From Noviherbaspirillum sp036563305 (GTDB lineage Bacteria > Pseudomonadota > Gammaproteobacteria > Burkholderiales > Burkholderiaceae_D), in NCBI RefSeq assembly GCF_036563305.1, contig NZ_DATCMQ010000008.1:266411-330410 (forward strand): DNA of 64,000 nucleotides, in the 5' to 3' direction. The notes under the pieces were generated by a model. It had not been told where the DNA came from. It searched no databases and saw only the letters and a program-made list of their open reading frames with translations. Position numbers and translations under genes: made by a program. This document shows positions 1 to 7,518 of the stretch, piece by piece. Numbering within the stretch: the first letter of the stretch is position 1; each line of letters starts with the position of its first letter.

Positions 1-1
1 G

Positions 2-703
2 AGCCTGGGCCCGGAGTTCGTCACCGCCTACATACCCAATCCCTTGCTGGAGCCGCGCACCCTGATGCTTGCGCTGGCGGACGAGCTGGAGATCCCGCAG
101 GAAAAGGATGTCGACCAGCACCAGTTGCTGAAGGCGATCAACCACCGTCTGCTGGTCCTCGCCCGCAGCGGCAAGCGGGCCATACTCTGCCTCGACGAAG
201 CCCAGGCCATGCCGATCGAGACGCTGGAGGCGCTGCGCCTGCTCACCAACCTCGAGACCGAGAAGCGCAAGCTGCTGCAGATCGTGATGTTCGGCCAGCC
301 CGAGCTCGACCGGAAGCTCGACCAGGAAGCGATCCGGCAGCTGCTGCAGCGCATCTCCTTCCACTATCATCTCGGCCCGCTCAGCCGGGAAGACATGGAG
401 TTCTACGTCTCGCACCGGCTGCGGGTCGCGGGCTATGCGGGAGGCAGGCTGTTCGAGCGTCGTGCGGCGAAGCTGCTTCATGCCTCCAGCAAGGGCATAC
501 CGAGGCTGATCAATATTCTTTCGCACAAGGCCCTGATGCTGGCCTATGGCGAGGGCAAGCAACAGGTGGTCGCTCGCCATGTCCGGGCAGCTGCGCGCGA
601 CACCGGCGCGGCGCGCCATCCATCCCGGTACCGGGCGTGGGCCTGGGCCGGACTGCCGGCGTTGCTGGCCGCAACTGGAATGGGATGGGTTTTACTCAAA
701 TGA
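2..703 (+). CDS. mshM: MSHA biogenesis ATPase, MshM/ExeA-like (5' end cut by window)
   Basis: The reading frame is open from the first bases, so the N-terminus and Walker A motif lie outside the window. About 233 residues remain. A Walker B-type strand ending in LDEAQAMP is followed by a sensor-like stretch (LLQIVMFGQPELD), typical of the ExeA/GspA/MshM AAA ATPase family. The protein ends in a hydrophobic segment of about 20 residues, probably a membrane anchor. MshM proteins energise assembly of the mannose-sensitive-haemagglutinin type IV pilus. The next gene is MshN-like and overlaps the stop by ATGA, so the two are translationally coupled. A general secretion ExeA/GspA is the alternative, and the MshN partner favours MshM. 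Confidence 0.8.
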   Translation, partial: SLGPEFVTAYIPNPLLEPRTLMLALADELEIPQEKDVDQHQLLKAINHRLLVLARSGKRAILCLDEAQAMPIETLEALRLLTNLETEKRKLLQIVMFGQPELDRKLDQEAIRQLLQRISFHYHLGPLSREDMEFYVSHRLRVAGYAGGRLFERRAAKLLHASSKGIPRLINILSHKALMLAYGEGKQQVVARHVRAAARDTGAARHPSRYRAWAWAGLPALLAATGMGWVLLK

Positions 704-1875
704 GCCTGATCAATCAGATGCTCCAGGACCTGGACGCGCGACGGTCGGAAGTCAGCGGAAACGACGCCTACGGCCAGCAGGTCCGCGCGGTGCCGCCGCG
801 CCGCGGCGTACACCCGGCATGGTGGGTCTGCCTGGCACTGGCGGTTCTGTCCGCCGGCCTGATCGCGTGGCTGCTGCTGCGACCGGTGCCCGAGCAGCCC
901 GCCGCGGCGCGCCTTCCACTGAGGCTGGACGCGCAGCTGCAGGCGCCGCCGGTGCAGCCGCCGGCAGAACAACATCCGACGGCCACCCGACCTGGAAGCG
1001 CAAACCCGGCGCCTGGTCCGGCGCCTGCGCCGCCACCGCCCCTGGCGGAACCGGCGCCACCGCGTATTGCGCCGGCCGTGCCCGTGCCAATGCCCGTATC
1101 CGCGTTGCCGGCGGCCGAGCTCGCGCCCCCGCCGTCGCCCGAGCCGAAGCCACGTCCTCAGCATGCCGTGCCTCCCGCGTCAACGTCCCGTCCCGCTGCT
1201 GAACCGCAAACCGTGAAAGCGGCTGCCGCAAAAGCGGAACCGCCGCAGGAAGCAGCCGTTCCGGCTGCGACGCCTATCGCGAAGCAGGTCAGGGAGTTGA
1301 CGCCGCAGCAGCGCGCCGAGAATGAATACCGGCGGGCGCTCGGCCTGCTCCAGCAGGGCAGGAGCACGGACGCTGCGGCGGCGCTCGAACAGGCGCTGCA
1401 GCTCGACGCCCGCCACGCCGGGGCTCGCCAGGCGCTGGTCGGCACCTTGCTGGATGCAAGAAGGCAGGACGAGGCGCTGCGGCGGGCGAGGGAAGGACTT
1501 GCGCTCGACCCGGCCCAGCCCGGGCTGGCAATGATCGTGGCACGCATCCAGCTGGAACGGGGCGAGGTGCGCGCCGCAATCGAGTCGCTGGAACGCGGCC
1601 TGCCGCACGGCGCCGAACGCGCCGACTACCAGGCCTTCCTTGCCGCGCTGCTGCAGCGGGACGGTCGCCACAAGCAGGCAGTCGAGCACTATGTACTGGC
1701 CCTGCAGCGCGCGCCGGACAACGGCGTCTGGTGGATGGGGATGGGCATTTCCCTGCAGGCAGACCAGCGGGCTGCGGAGGCACAGGAAGCATTCCGCCGC
1801 GCCCGTGCCAGCGGTACGCTCACGCCGGAGCTGCAGGCCTTCGTCGAGAGCCGCCTCGGCCAGCTGCAGCGCTGA
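700..1875 (+). CDS. mshN: MshN-like TPR pilus biogenesis protein
   Basis: The start is set by the ATGA overlap with the upstream ATPase gene and by the MSLINQMLQDLDAR N-terminus, which resembles MshN. The 391-residue protein has a short cytoplasmic N-terminus, one membrane segment at about residues 41-60, a Pro/Ala-rich periplasmic linker to about residue 210, and C-terminal tetratricopeptide-like helices. This is the expected build of an inner-membrane MSHA pilus assembly protein. A longer open frame exists upstream but lies inside the ATPase gene. The next gene is convergent, so this closes the pilus operon. Confidence 0.8.
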   Translation: MSLINQMLQDLDARRSEVSGNDAYGQQVRAVPPRRGVHPAWWVCLALAVLSAGLIAWLLLRPVPEQPAAARLPLRLDAQLQAPPVQPPAEQHPTATRPGSANPAPGPAPAPPPPLAEPAPPRIAPAVPVPMPVSALPAAELAPPPSPEPKPRPQHAVPPASTSRPAAEPQTVKAAAAKAEPPQEAAVPAATPIAKQVRELTPQQRAENEYRRALGLLQQGRSTDAAAALEQALQLDARHAGARQALVGTLLDARRQDEALRRAREGLALDPAQPGLAMIVARIQLERGEVRAAIESLERGLPHGAERADYQAFLAALLQRDGRHKQAVEHYVLALQRAPDNGVWWMGMGISLQADQRAAEAQEAFRRARASGTLTPELQAFVESRLGQLQR

Positions 1876-1890
1876 CCCCGGCGCGGTTCG

Positions 1891-2484
1891 TCATGCGATG
1901 CGCGAGGCGGTCTCGCGATCGACGATCTTGTCGAAATACGCCGGCTTGAAGTTCCGCATGCGCAGGAGCAGGGCCGGGGCCTCGGCTTCGTGCAGGAGCA
2001 CCGACGCTTGCTCGGGCCGCAGGAAGCGTTGCGCGACCACGTGGCCGAGGAAGCCGATCAGCCCGTCATAGAATCCGTCCACATTCAGCAGTCCGATCGG
2101 CTTTTCGTGAAGGCCGAGCTGCGCCCAGGTGAACACCTCGAACAACTCTTCCAGCGTGCCGATGCCACCGGGCATGGCGATGAAGCCGTCCGACAGCGCG
2201 GCCATCATCGCCTTCCGTTCATGCATGTCCTTCACGATGTGCAGCCGGGTCAGGCTGCGATGGCCCACTTCCTTGTCCATCAGCGCCTGCGGAATGACGC
2301 CGGTGGCTTCGCCGCCCAGGCGCATCACTTCGTCGGCGATCACGCCCATCAGGCCGACGTTGCCGCCGCCGTAGACCAGCGCGATGTTGTCCGCCACCAT
2401 CGCGGCGGCAAGGGCGCGGGCAGCTTCGGCATACCGGGGAGAGGCGCCGATGGAGGAGCCGCAGTAGACGCAAAGGGATTTCAT
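1891..2484 (-). CDS. LOG family phosphoribohydrolase (TIGR00730 type)
   Basis: A 197-residue cytoplasmic protein of the LOG (lysine decarboxylase-like) family. It has the diagnostic PGGIGTLEE motif at about residues 105-113 and an upstream ERK pair. LOG enzymes cleave the N-glycosidic bond of cytokinin riboside or other nucleoside 5'-monophosphates, releasing the base and ribose 5-phosphate. Bacterial members are often misannotated as lysine decarboxylases. The ATG giving MKSLCVYCGSS was chosen because the family begins there. A TTG 48 bases upstream would add an unconserved tail. It lies downstream of the tetR gene on the same strand. The natural substrate cannot be read from the sequence. 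Confidence 0.85.
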   Translation of the reverse strand: MKSLCVYCGSSIGASPRYAEAARALAAAMVADNIALVYGGGNVGLMGVIADEVMRLGGEATGVIPQALMDKEVGHRSLTRLHIVKDMHERKAMMAALSDGFIAMPGGIGTLEELFEVFTWAQLGLHEKPIGLLNVDGFYDGLIGFLGHVVAQRFLRPEQASVLLHEAEAPALLLRMRNFKPAYFDKIVDRETASRIA

Positions 2485-2560
2485 GTCGGGCAGGTCGCCA
2501 AGAGGTGGTGGTTGCAGGGAACGCTGCGGCAAACGCGGCAGGCGGGCGATGGCGCGGTGC

Positions 2561-3226
2561 TCATCTCAGTTTCTTCAGGTTTTCCGCGGTCAGCTTCTCG
2601 AACACCTCGCGCGTCTCGCCGCGCAGGTAGGGACCGATCAGCGACAGCACCTGGTAGCAACCGCGGGCGAGGGCGTCGGCCATCACTTCCTGCTCGGTGT
2701 ATTGCCGCGGGTTGCGTACGTACTCATACGATAACCAATAGGTCGCGACCACGACGATGTTGTTTGCCAGGCCGTCGATTTCCATGTCCGTGGCGACCAG
2801 CGCCTGGTCGTCACGCAGGCCGAGGCAGAGCTGCTGGGCGACCTTGGTCTTGTGCGCGAGGATCTGCTTGAAATGCAGCTCCAGCTTGCGGTTGCGCGAG
2901 AGCAGGTCGCTCAGGTCGCGGTAGAAGAAGCGGTAGCGCCAGACCAGTTCGAAGCTCAGGTGCAGGTACATCCAGACGTCGTGCATATTGGGCCGGCGGT
3001 CCGCCGGCACCGCGAGCATGCGGCTGATCTCCGCCTCGAACTGGGCGAAGAGCGAATTGACGATATCGTCCTTGTTCCGGAAATGGTAGTACAGGTTGCC
3101 CGGCGAGATGTTCAGCTCTTCCGCGATCACCGTCGTGGTGATGTTCGGTTCGCCGAATTCGTTGAACAATCGTAGTGACAGTTCGAGTATGCGCTCGCGC
3201 GTCCTGCGCGGTGCCTTATGCTGCAT
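2561..3226 (-). CDS. TetR/AcrR family transcriptional regulator
   Basis: A 221-residue protein. The N-terminal TetR helix-turn-helix occupies about residues 10-57 (TTVIAEELNISPGNLYYHF), followed by an all-helical ligand and dimerisation domain with little similarity to a named member. A GGGAGG ribosome binding site lies about eight bases before the ATG. The neighbouring genes give no clear target. The downstream LOG gene may be cotranscribed across a gap of about 76 bases. The ligand is unknown. Confidence 0.85.
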   Translation of the reverse strand: MQHKAPRRTRERILELSLRLFNEFGEPNITTTVIAEELNISPGNLYYHFRNKDDIVNSLFAQFEAEISRMLAVPADRRPNMHDVWMYLHLSFELVWRYRFFYRDLSDLLSRNRKLELHFKQILAHKTKVAQQLCLGLRDDQALVATDMEIDGLANNIVVVATYWLSYEYVRNPRQYTEQEVMADALARGCYQVLSLIGPYLRGETREVFEKLTAENLKKLR

Positions 3227-3360
3227 GCTGGCTGCCTCCCGTTTCAGCAGTGTCTTGTTTTCCCGCCCGCCAGCCTGACGGCGCGAGTGCCAAGCATAAC
3301 ATCGTTGCCGGGCAGAACGTAGCGGGGGGACGACCGGGGACGGACAGCCGGGACGCCGCC

Positions 3361-3828
3361 TTATTCCGGCGGCAGCACTACCTGGTCTATTTCATGGATC
3401 ACGCCGTTGTCGGCCTTCAGGTCGCTCTGGATCACCTTGGCGTTTTCCACCGTCACGCTGCCGTTGTCCGATGTCAGCGTCACCGGGCTGCCTTGCATGG
3501 TCTGCACCTTGCCGGGCTTGACGTCGGCGACCGTCACCGCGCCGGGAATCACATGATAGGCAACCAGCTGGGCGGCCTTTTCCTTGTCCTTGAGCAGGGC
3601 GGCGACCTTCTCGGGCGGCAGCTGCTTGAACGCGGAGTCGCTCGGGGCGAACACCGTGTACGGTCCGGAATTCTTGAGCTTGTCCGCCATGCCCGCGGTC
3701 TGCGCGGCCTGCATGAAGGTCTTGAGGCTGCCGGAGGTGCGGGCGGTCTCCACCAGGTCGGCGGCGCAGGCTGCGGAAGTGACGCCAAGCATGAGGACAG
3801 TTGCGACTGCAGCGCCGTAGGCTTTCAT
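3361..3828 (-). CDS. Secreted fasciclin (FAS1) domain protein
   Basis: A 155-residue protein with a signal peptide of about 22 residues (MKAYGAAVATVLMLG, cleavage near ACA-AD) and a single FAS1 domain. Both conserved blocks are visible: H1 around YTVFAPSDSAFKQLP, and H2 at the C-terminus (GVIHEIDQVVLP). Bacterial single-FAS1 proteins are periplasmic or secreted and linked to adhesion or matrix interaction. The start is supported by AAGGAG seven bases upstream. An upstream in-frame start would precede the signal peptide and is unlikely. It appears monocistronic. Confidence 0.88.
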   Translation of the reverse strand: MKAYGAAVATVLMLGVTSAACAADLVETARTSGSLKTFMQAAQTAGMADKLKNSGPYTVFAPSDSAFKQLPPEKVAALLKDKEKAAQLVAYHVIPGAVTVADVKPGKVQTMQGSPVTLTSDNGSVTVENAKVIQSDLKADNGVIHEIDQVVLPPE

Positions 3829-3953
3829 GGCAAGCTCCTTGTCGGGTAGAAATGGAATTGCCCGCCGCAGCGGGATCAAGCAATTCGGTTCATATGCGGC
3901 CCGAAAAGTTCAACCTGTGTAGGGCGCGGTAACACGCACGACCCGACCGCCGG

Positions 3954-4877
3954 TCAGGGCAACGGTATTGCGCTTGCCGCGCGGATCTCCTCCACGACCA
4001 GCTTCTGCACCTGCTTGTCCATTGCCAGCGCAACATGGCCGACCGCATGCAGTTCGATGTTCCTCGCCCCCTCCAGCCGGGACGAGCTCTGCGGCGAGAT
4101 GATGTTGTCGTGGTGGGACCAGATCGAGACGAACAGGCGGTATGTCCGGATGTCTTCGCCGGCAGCGATCTCGCGCAGCCATTCGCTTGCCAGCCCCCCT
4201 TGTTCGCTCGCCGTCCAGCGCATCTGGTGCGAGTTGAGTCCGACGCCGAAATGGGCGAGCGCGGTGCCGTGGTGCGGCGTGCCCAGGGTGATTACGCGTG
4301 CCAGTCGCCCGGTCCCGTGCACCCTGATATAAGCACGGGCCACCAGGCCGCCCATGCTGTGGCAAAGCAGGATGACGCGGCGGCTGCCGGTTTCCTTGCG
4401 CAGGCGCTCAACGCCTGCATGCACCTGTGCGACGTAATCGTCGATGCTCGCGGTGACCGGCTCCAGGTTGACTGCGTGATGCGCAACGCGCGCCCGCTGC
4501 AATGCACGGCTCATTGCGCGCCAGTAACCGCTGTTGCAGCCATAGCCATGCACCAGCAGGACCGGAAGTCCTTCCGCATCCTCCGGCAGGCAGCGCTCGA
4601 ATGCGAGGAAGGGCATGCTCCAGGAGGAGCTCACCATGCTGGCGCGGAACTCGGCCAGGAAGAGCCGGAGGAATGCAATGCCGCGAATCCTGAAATGCGC
4701 CGGCAAATGGCTGCGGAAGCGGGAGGCGATCAGGAAATTGTTGGCGTTGATGGCGGCGCGTACGCCGAGTACGCACGCCAGCCCGAGGGCAGTGGCGAGC
4801 CACCCGCCTGCAGCGGGCAGCAGGAATGCGAACAGCCATGCAAGCGCCGCGGCGACAAGCGCCTGCAGCAGCAGCAT
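3954..4877 (-). CDS. Membrane-anchored alpha/beta hydrolase (lipase-like)
   Basis: About 307 residues from the chosen ATG. Two hydrophobic segments at about residues 1-40 suggest membrane anchoring. An alpha/beta-hydrolase fold follows, with an HGYG oxyanion motif (about residue 110), the nucleophile elbow CHSMGG (Ser near 174), and likely acid and base residues in SHHDN and VGHVA. This pattern fits a triacylglycerol lipase or esterase. The start is uncertain: a GTG at 4901 and longer frames to 5012 are possible, but 5012 would overlap the RDD gene by 95 bases. It is the last gene of the minus-strand run that starts with the ECF sigma factor. Confidence 0.75.
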   Translation of the reverse strand: MLLLQALVAAALAWLFAFLLPAAGGWLATALGLACVLGVRAAINANNFLIASRFRSHLPAHFRIRGIAFLRLFLAEFRASMVSSSWSMPFLAFERCLPEDAEGLPVLLVHGYGCNSGYWRAMSRALQRARVAHHAVNLEPVTASIDDYVAQVHAGVERLRKETGSRRVILLCHSMGGLVARAYIRVHGTGRLARVITLGTPHHGTALAHFGVGLNSHQMRWTASEQGGLASEWLREIAAGEDIRTYRLFVSIWSHHDNIISPQSSSRLEGARNIELHAVGHVALAMDKQVQKLVVEEIRAASAIPLP

Positions 4878-4917
4878 GAGTCTCGTGATGCGCGCGACCA
4901 CCCGTCCGTACCGGTCC

Positions 4918-5430
4918 TCAGGCAGTTGCGCCAGCCTTGCGCGGCGCCTCCTCGGCCACCACGAGGCGGGTGCCGGCGATGCGGTCGTGCAGGAACTGGC
5001 GCTGCGGGTCAAGGCGCGCGCCCATTGCCCACAGCAGCATGTTGAGTGCCGGGATCCAGATCAGCATCCAGGTCTTGGCGCCGAGCAGCCATGCCAGTGC
5101 CAGGCCGGGAAGGATCCACAGCCACGACAGCAGGAAGCGGTAAAGCGCGCGGCCGGCCGTGACCGGGCCGCCGTCCGCGGCAACCAGCCGCATCCGCCAG
5201 GTCTTCATGGCCAGCGTCTGGCCGCCGTGGGTCCAGAACCAGATGAAGTAGGCGCACAGCACGAACAGCAGCCAGCCCTGCAGGAAGTGGCGCAGGTAGA
5301 GCGCATGGCGCTGCCCGGCCAGATAGGAGAACAGGAAACCGGTGACGAAGACCACGCCGAACAGCAGCATCGATTCGTAGACCATGCTGGCCAGTCGGCT
5401 CTTGAGGGTGGGAGTGTTCTGATTGTTCAA
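4918..5430 (-). CDS. RDD family membrane protein
   Basis: A 170-residue integral membrane protein with about four hydrophobic segments and the RDD-family layout: RLASMVYESMLLFGV near the N-terminus, TWRMRLVAADGGPV after the second segment, and QFLHDRIAGTRLV near the end. Its function is not established; some RDD proteins act in ion transport. The start is a TTG whose last two bases overlap the DUF3106 stop (TTGA), so it is translationally coupled to that gene. A later ATG at residue 16 would remove conserved residues. Confidence 0.85.
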   Translation of the reverse strand: MNNQNTPTLKSRLASMVYESMLLFGVVFVTGFLFSYLAGQRHALYLRHFLQGWLLFVLCAYFIWFWTHGGQTLAMKTWRMRLVAADGGPVTAGRALYRFLLSWLWILPGLALAWLLGAKTWMLIWIPALNMLLWAMGARLDPQRQFLHDRIAGTRLVVAEEAPRKAGATA

Positions 5431-6062
5431 GGCTCACCTTGCTTGCCGGGTTGGGGGGCGGGCTGCGGCGCCGGCATGCCGGGCACTTGCGGCCTCACGG
5501 ATTTCTCCAGCACCGGTTTCGGCGCCGACTTGATGGGGGGGAGGGGCTGCGGCTGCTGCGAAGGACGCGGCAGGGTGGCGAGCCTTTTCTTGCGGGCGTT
5601 TTCTTCGGCAAGCTTCATGCGCTGTTCTTCCGGAAGCTGCTGGTATTGTTCCCACTGGGCGGATTTCTGTTCGCGGTCGAGCTGCTTGGCCCTGGCGAAG
5701 CGCTCGCGCGCCTGGCGCCGCTGCTCGGGGGTGAGCTTTACCCAGTCGTGCATCCGTTCCTGCAGCCGCTGCTGTTCCTCCGGGGTCATCGACGGGTAGC
5801 GGTTGCCGATGGCCAGCCACTTGCTCTTGCGGTACGGGTCCAGCTTGTCCCATTCGGATGCCAGCGGCGCCAGTGCCTGCTGTTGGGCAGGCGACAGCGT
5901 GCTCCATGCGGGACCGCTCGCGGACGCCTTTGCCGGTGCCGGCGAAACCGAGGCCTGCCCCTGGGCCGGCACGGCCACGGGCAGCGCCGTGCAGCCCGCA
6001 ATGAGCACCGCCCGCAGCAGGCGGGCGGCAAGCGATCGGAACGCCCGTCCGGTCCGTCTCAT
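5427..6062 (-). CDS. DUF3106 domain protein with signal sequence
   Basis: About 211 residues. An N-terminal signal peptide or anchor is followed by the DUF3106 region at about residues 50-140, rich in Pro-Glu-Glu/Gln-Gln-Arg repeats (TPEEQQRLQERMHDW and similar), then a Pro/Lys-rich tail. This helical repeat resembles metal-sensing or stress-associated periplasmic proteins, but no activity is established. The ATG lies one base beyond the DUF3619 stop, and GGGGGACTGAG precedes it. It sits in the run ECF sigma factor-DUF3619-DUF3106-RDD, which suggests a role in an envelope stress response. Confidence 0.8.
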   Translation of the reverse strand: MRRTGRAFRSLAARLLRAVLIAGCTALPVAVPAQGQASVSPAPAKASASGPAWSTLSPAQQQALAPLASEWDKLDPYRKSKWLAIGNRYPSMTPEEQQRLQERMHDWVKLTPEQRRQARERFARAKQLDREQKSAQWEQYQQLPEEQRMKLAEENARKKRLATLPRPSQQPQPLPPIKSAPKPVLEKSVRPQVPGMPAPQPAPQPGKQGEP

Positions 6063-6063
6063 C

Positions 6064-6465
6064 TCAGTCCCCCCGCTTGGAGAGGAAAGCGTTGAAACCG
6101 TTGTCGAGGTAGGCCGAAAGCGGCAGTTCATCGGCCAGCATTTCCGCGTCGATCTCGGCGGTATCCGCAATGCGGCGCTGTTCCTCGTACTGGATGATGC
6201 TTGCCAGTCCGGCAACCAGGACGATCGCGGGGAGCATCGCGGCGGCGGCGGCCAGCCAGGGATGCGACCCGCCTGAACGGCCGCGCGCCCCGGCGAACAC
6301 CTGGCGCACCAGCAATACCGGTGCCGCAACCGCCGTCTTCCTGCGGGACAGGGCAATCCGCCGCGCCGCCACGAGCCGCTCGGCGGCCGGCGCAGGGATC
6401 GTCTCCAGGTTCTCGTTCAGCGCGTGCCGCACCTTGTAGGCGAAATTCAGTTCTCTCGTGTTCAT
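6064..6465 (-). CDS. DUF3619 protein, putative anti-sigma factor
   Basis: A 133-residue protein. A basic, soluble N-terminal half (MNTRELNFAYKVRHALNEN) is followed by one transmembrane helix at about residues 70-95 and an acidic C-terminal segment. This is the DUF3619 layout. The gene overlaps the ECF sigma-factor stop codon by ATGA. A single-pass protein coupled directly to an ECF sigma gene is usually its membrane anti-sigma factor, so that role is inferred from position and topology. The start follows from the overlap; a longer frame reaching 6591 lies within the sigma gene. Confidence 0.8.
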   Translation of the reverse strand: MNTRELNFAYKVRHALNENLETIPAPAAERLVAARRIALSRRKTAVAAPVLLVRQVFAGARGRSGGSHPWLAAAAAMLPAIVLVAGLASIIQYEEQRRIADTAEIDAEMLADELPLSAYLDNGFNAFLSKRGD

Positions 6466-7031
6466 AAGGTGATTCCCTTTGCTCTGAGTGCCTGGGCCAG
6501 CGCGTGCGTCGCCCGCGAGCAGTGCGTCTTGACGCTGCCTTCCGAGCAGCCCATCGCCGCGGCCGTCTCGGCCACATCCATATCCTGCCAATAACGCAGC
6601 AGAAATGCCTGCCGTTGACGCGTCGGCAGCTTGCGCACCTCGGCTTCGATCGCCGCCAGGACCTGGCGGCGTTCCACCTTGTCGGCGCTGGATTCGGCGG
6701 CGACGGTCCCGTCCTCCGCCTCGTAGGTCTCGAGCATGTCGAAGCCTTCCGCGTCCTCCCGGTCCTTGCCCGGGCTCCAGAGAAAGCTGATCCAGGTGTT
6801 GCGTACCTTCTCGCGCCGGAAGTAATCGGTAATCGTGTTCTGCAGGATGCGCTGGAAGAGGAGCGGCAACTCCTGCGCCGGCTTGTCGCCGTATTTCTCG
6901 GCCAGCTTGATCATTGCATCCTGAACAATATCCAGTGCGGCTTCGTCCTTGCGCACCGCGTAGGCCGCCTGCTTGAACGCGCGGCGCTCCACGTTCTCGA
7001 GGAAGTCGGACAGTTCTTTGTCAGTGGCCAT
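6462..7031 (-). CDS. ECF-type RNA polymerase sigma factor
   Basis: A 189-residue sigma-70 family factor with regions 2 and 4 only. Region 2 includes DIVQDAMIKLAEKYG and the -10-binding helix TITDYFRREKVRN. Region 4 at about residues 130-180 ends in a recognition helix (EGSVKTHCSRATHALAQAL). The ATG giving MATDKELSDFL is preferred because upstream frame residues are not sigma-like. It is the first gene of an overlapping set with DUF3619, DUF3106, RDD and possibly the lipase, and is divergent from ilvB. Its target promoters cannot be identified here. Confidence 0.88.
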   Translation of the reverse strand: MATDKELSDFLENVERRAFKQAAYAVRKDEAALDIVQDAMIKLAEKYGDKPAQELPLLFQRILQNTITDYFRREKVRNTWISFLWSPGKDREDAEGFDMLETYEAEDGTVAAESSADKVERRQVLAAIEAEVRKLPTRQRQAFLLRYWQDMDVAETAAAMGCSEGSVKTHCSRATHALAQALRAKGITL

Positions 7032-7518
7032 GCAAACGGTTGGGGAAGCCGGCGCGCCGGCCGGGAAGCGAAGAAATGAAGCGGGGCATGTTTTGAACAG
7101 AGCGCATGCTAGCAAAAAACCGCATGAAGCGTGCACGGATATTGCGGAAACCGCTTGATTTCTAACGATTTTGAAGGAATTTAACTTGACCAAAATTGTG
7201 CGACGCATTAACTTATCACTCCCTTCGCACCTCGAAGGACTGTCCTGTCGACGCGGCACATGACGCCGCACCCCGACCCGACGCGCTTTAAATAGCTGTT
7301 TGCTCTAACCCATGCCACAAGCGTGAGAAGTCCGCTCCGGTACTTCAGATCCCCCGGCTGAACGAGTCGCGCTCAGCGTCGCTTTGAACCACATCTACGG
7401 GTGTGCAACGAACCGGCGTCACCGCACAAAGAAGGGAAGCCCAGGCGCTGTCGTACCACGCGGTTTCGCGAGGGGAGAGCATCCGATCAATCTCCTATGG
7501 ACCTTGAAAGGACTAGCA
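7032..7518. other. 487-bp divergent intergenic region with long ilvB leader
   Basis: This gap separates the sigma-factor gene (minus) from ilvB (plus). It contains a good sigma-70 promoter for ilvB at 7186-7214, leaving a predicted leader of about 298 nt. A small hairpin (GCGGC-N7-GCCGC near 7253-7269) lies in the leader. I found no leader peptide rich in Ile, Leu or Val codons and no intrinsic terminator. The in-frame extension upstream of ilvB has no similarity to the enzyme. Confidence 0.7.
7186..7214 (+). promoter_or_regulatory. Predicted sigma-70 promoter of ilvBNC
   Basis: TTGACC at 7186-7191 and TAACTT at 7209-7214 are separated by 17 bases, placing transcription start near 7221. Confidence 0.6.

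Noticed and set aside
7384..7518. In-frame N-terminal extension of IlvB or an ilv leader peptide
   Set aside because: The extension starts at a TTG, lacks similarity to the enzyme and has no run of Ile, Leu or Val codons; the ATG at 7519 has a good ribosome binding site.
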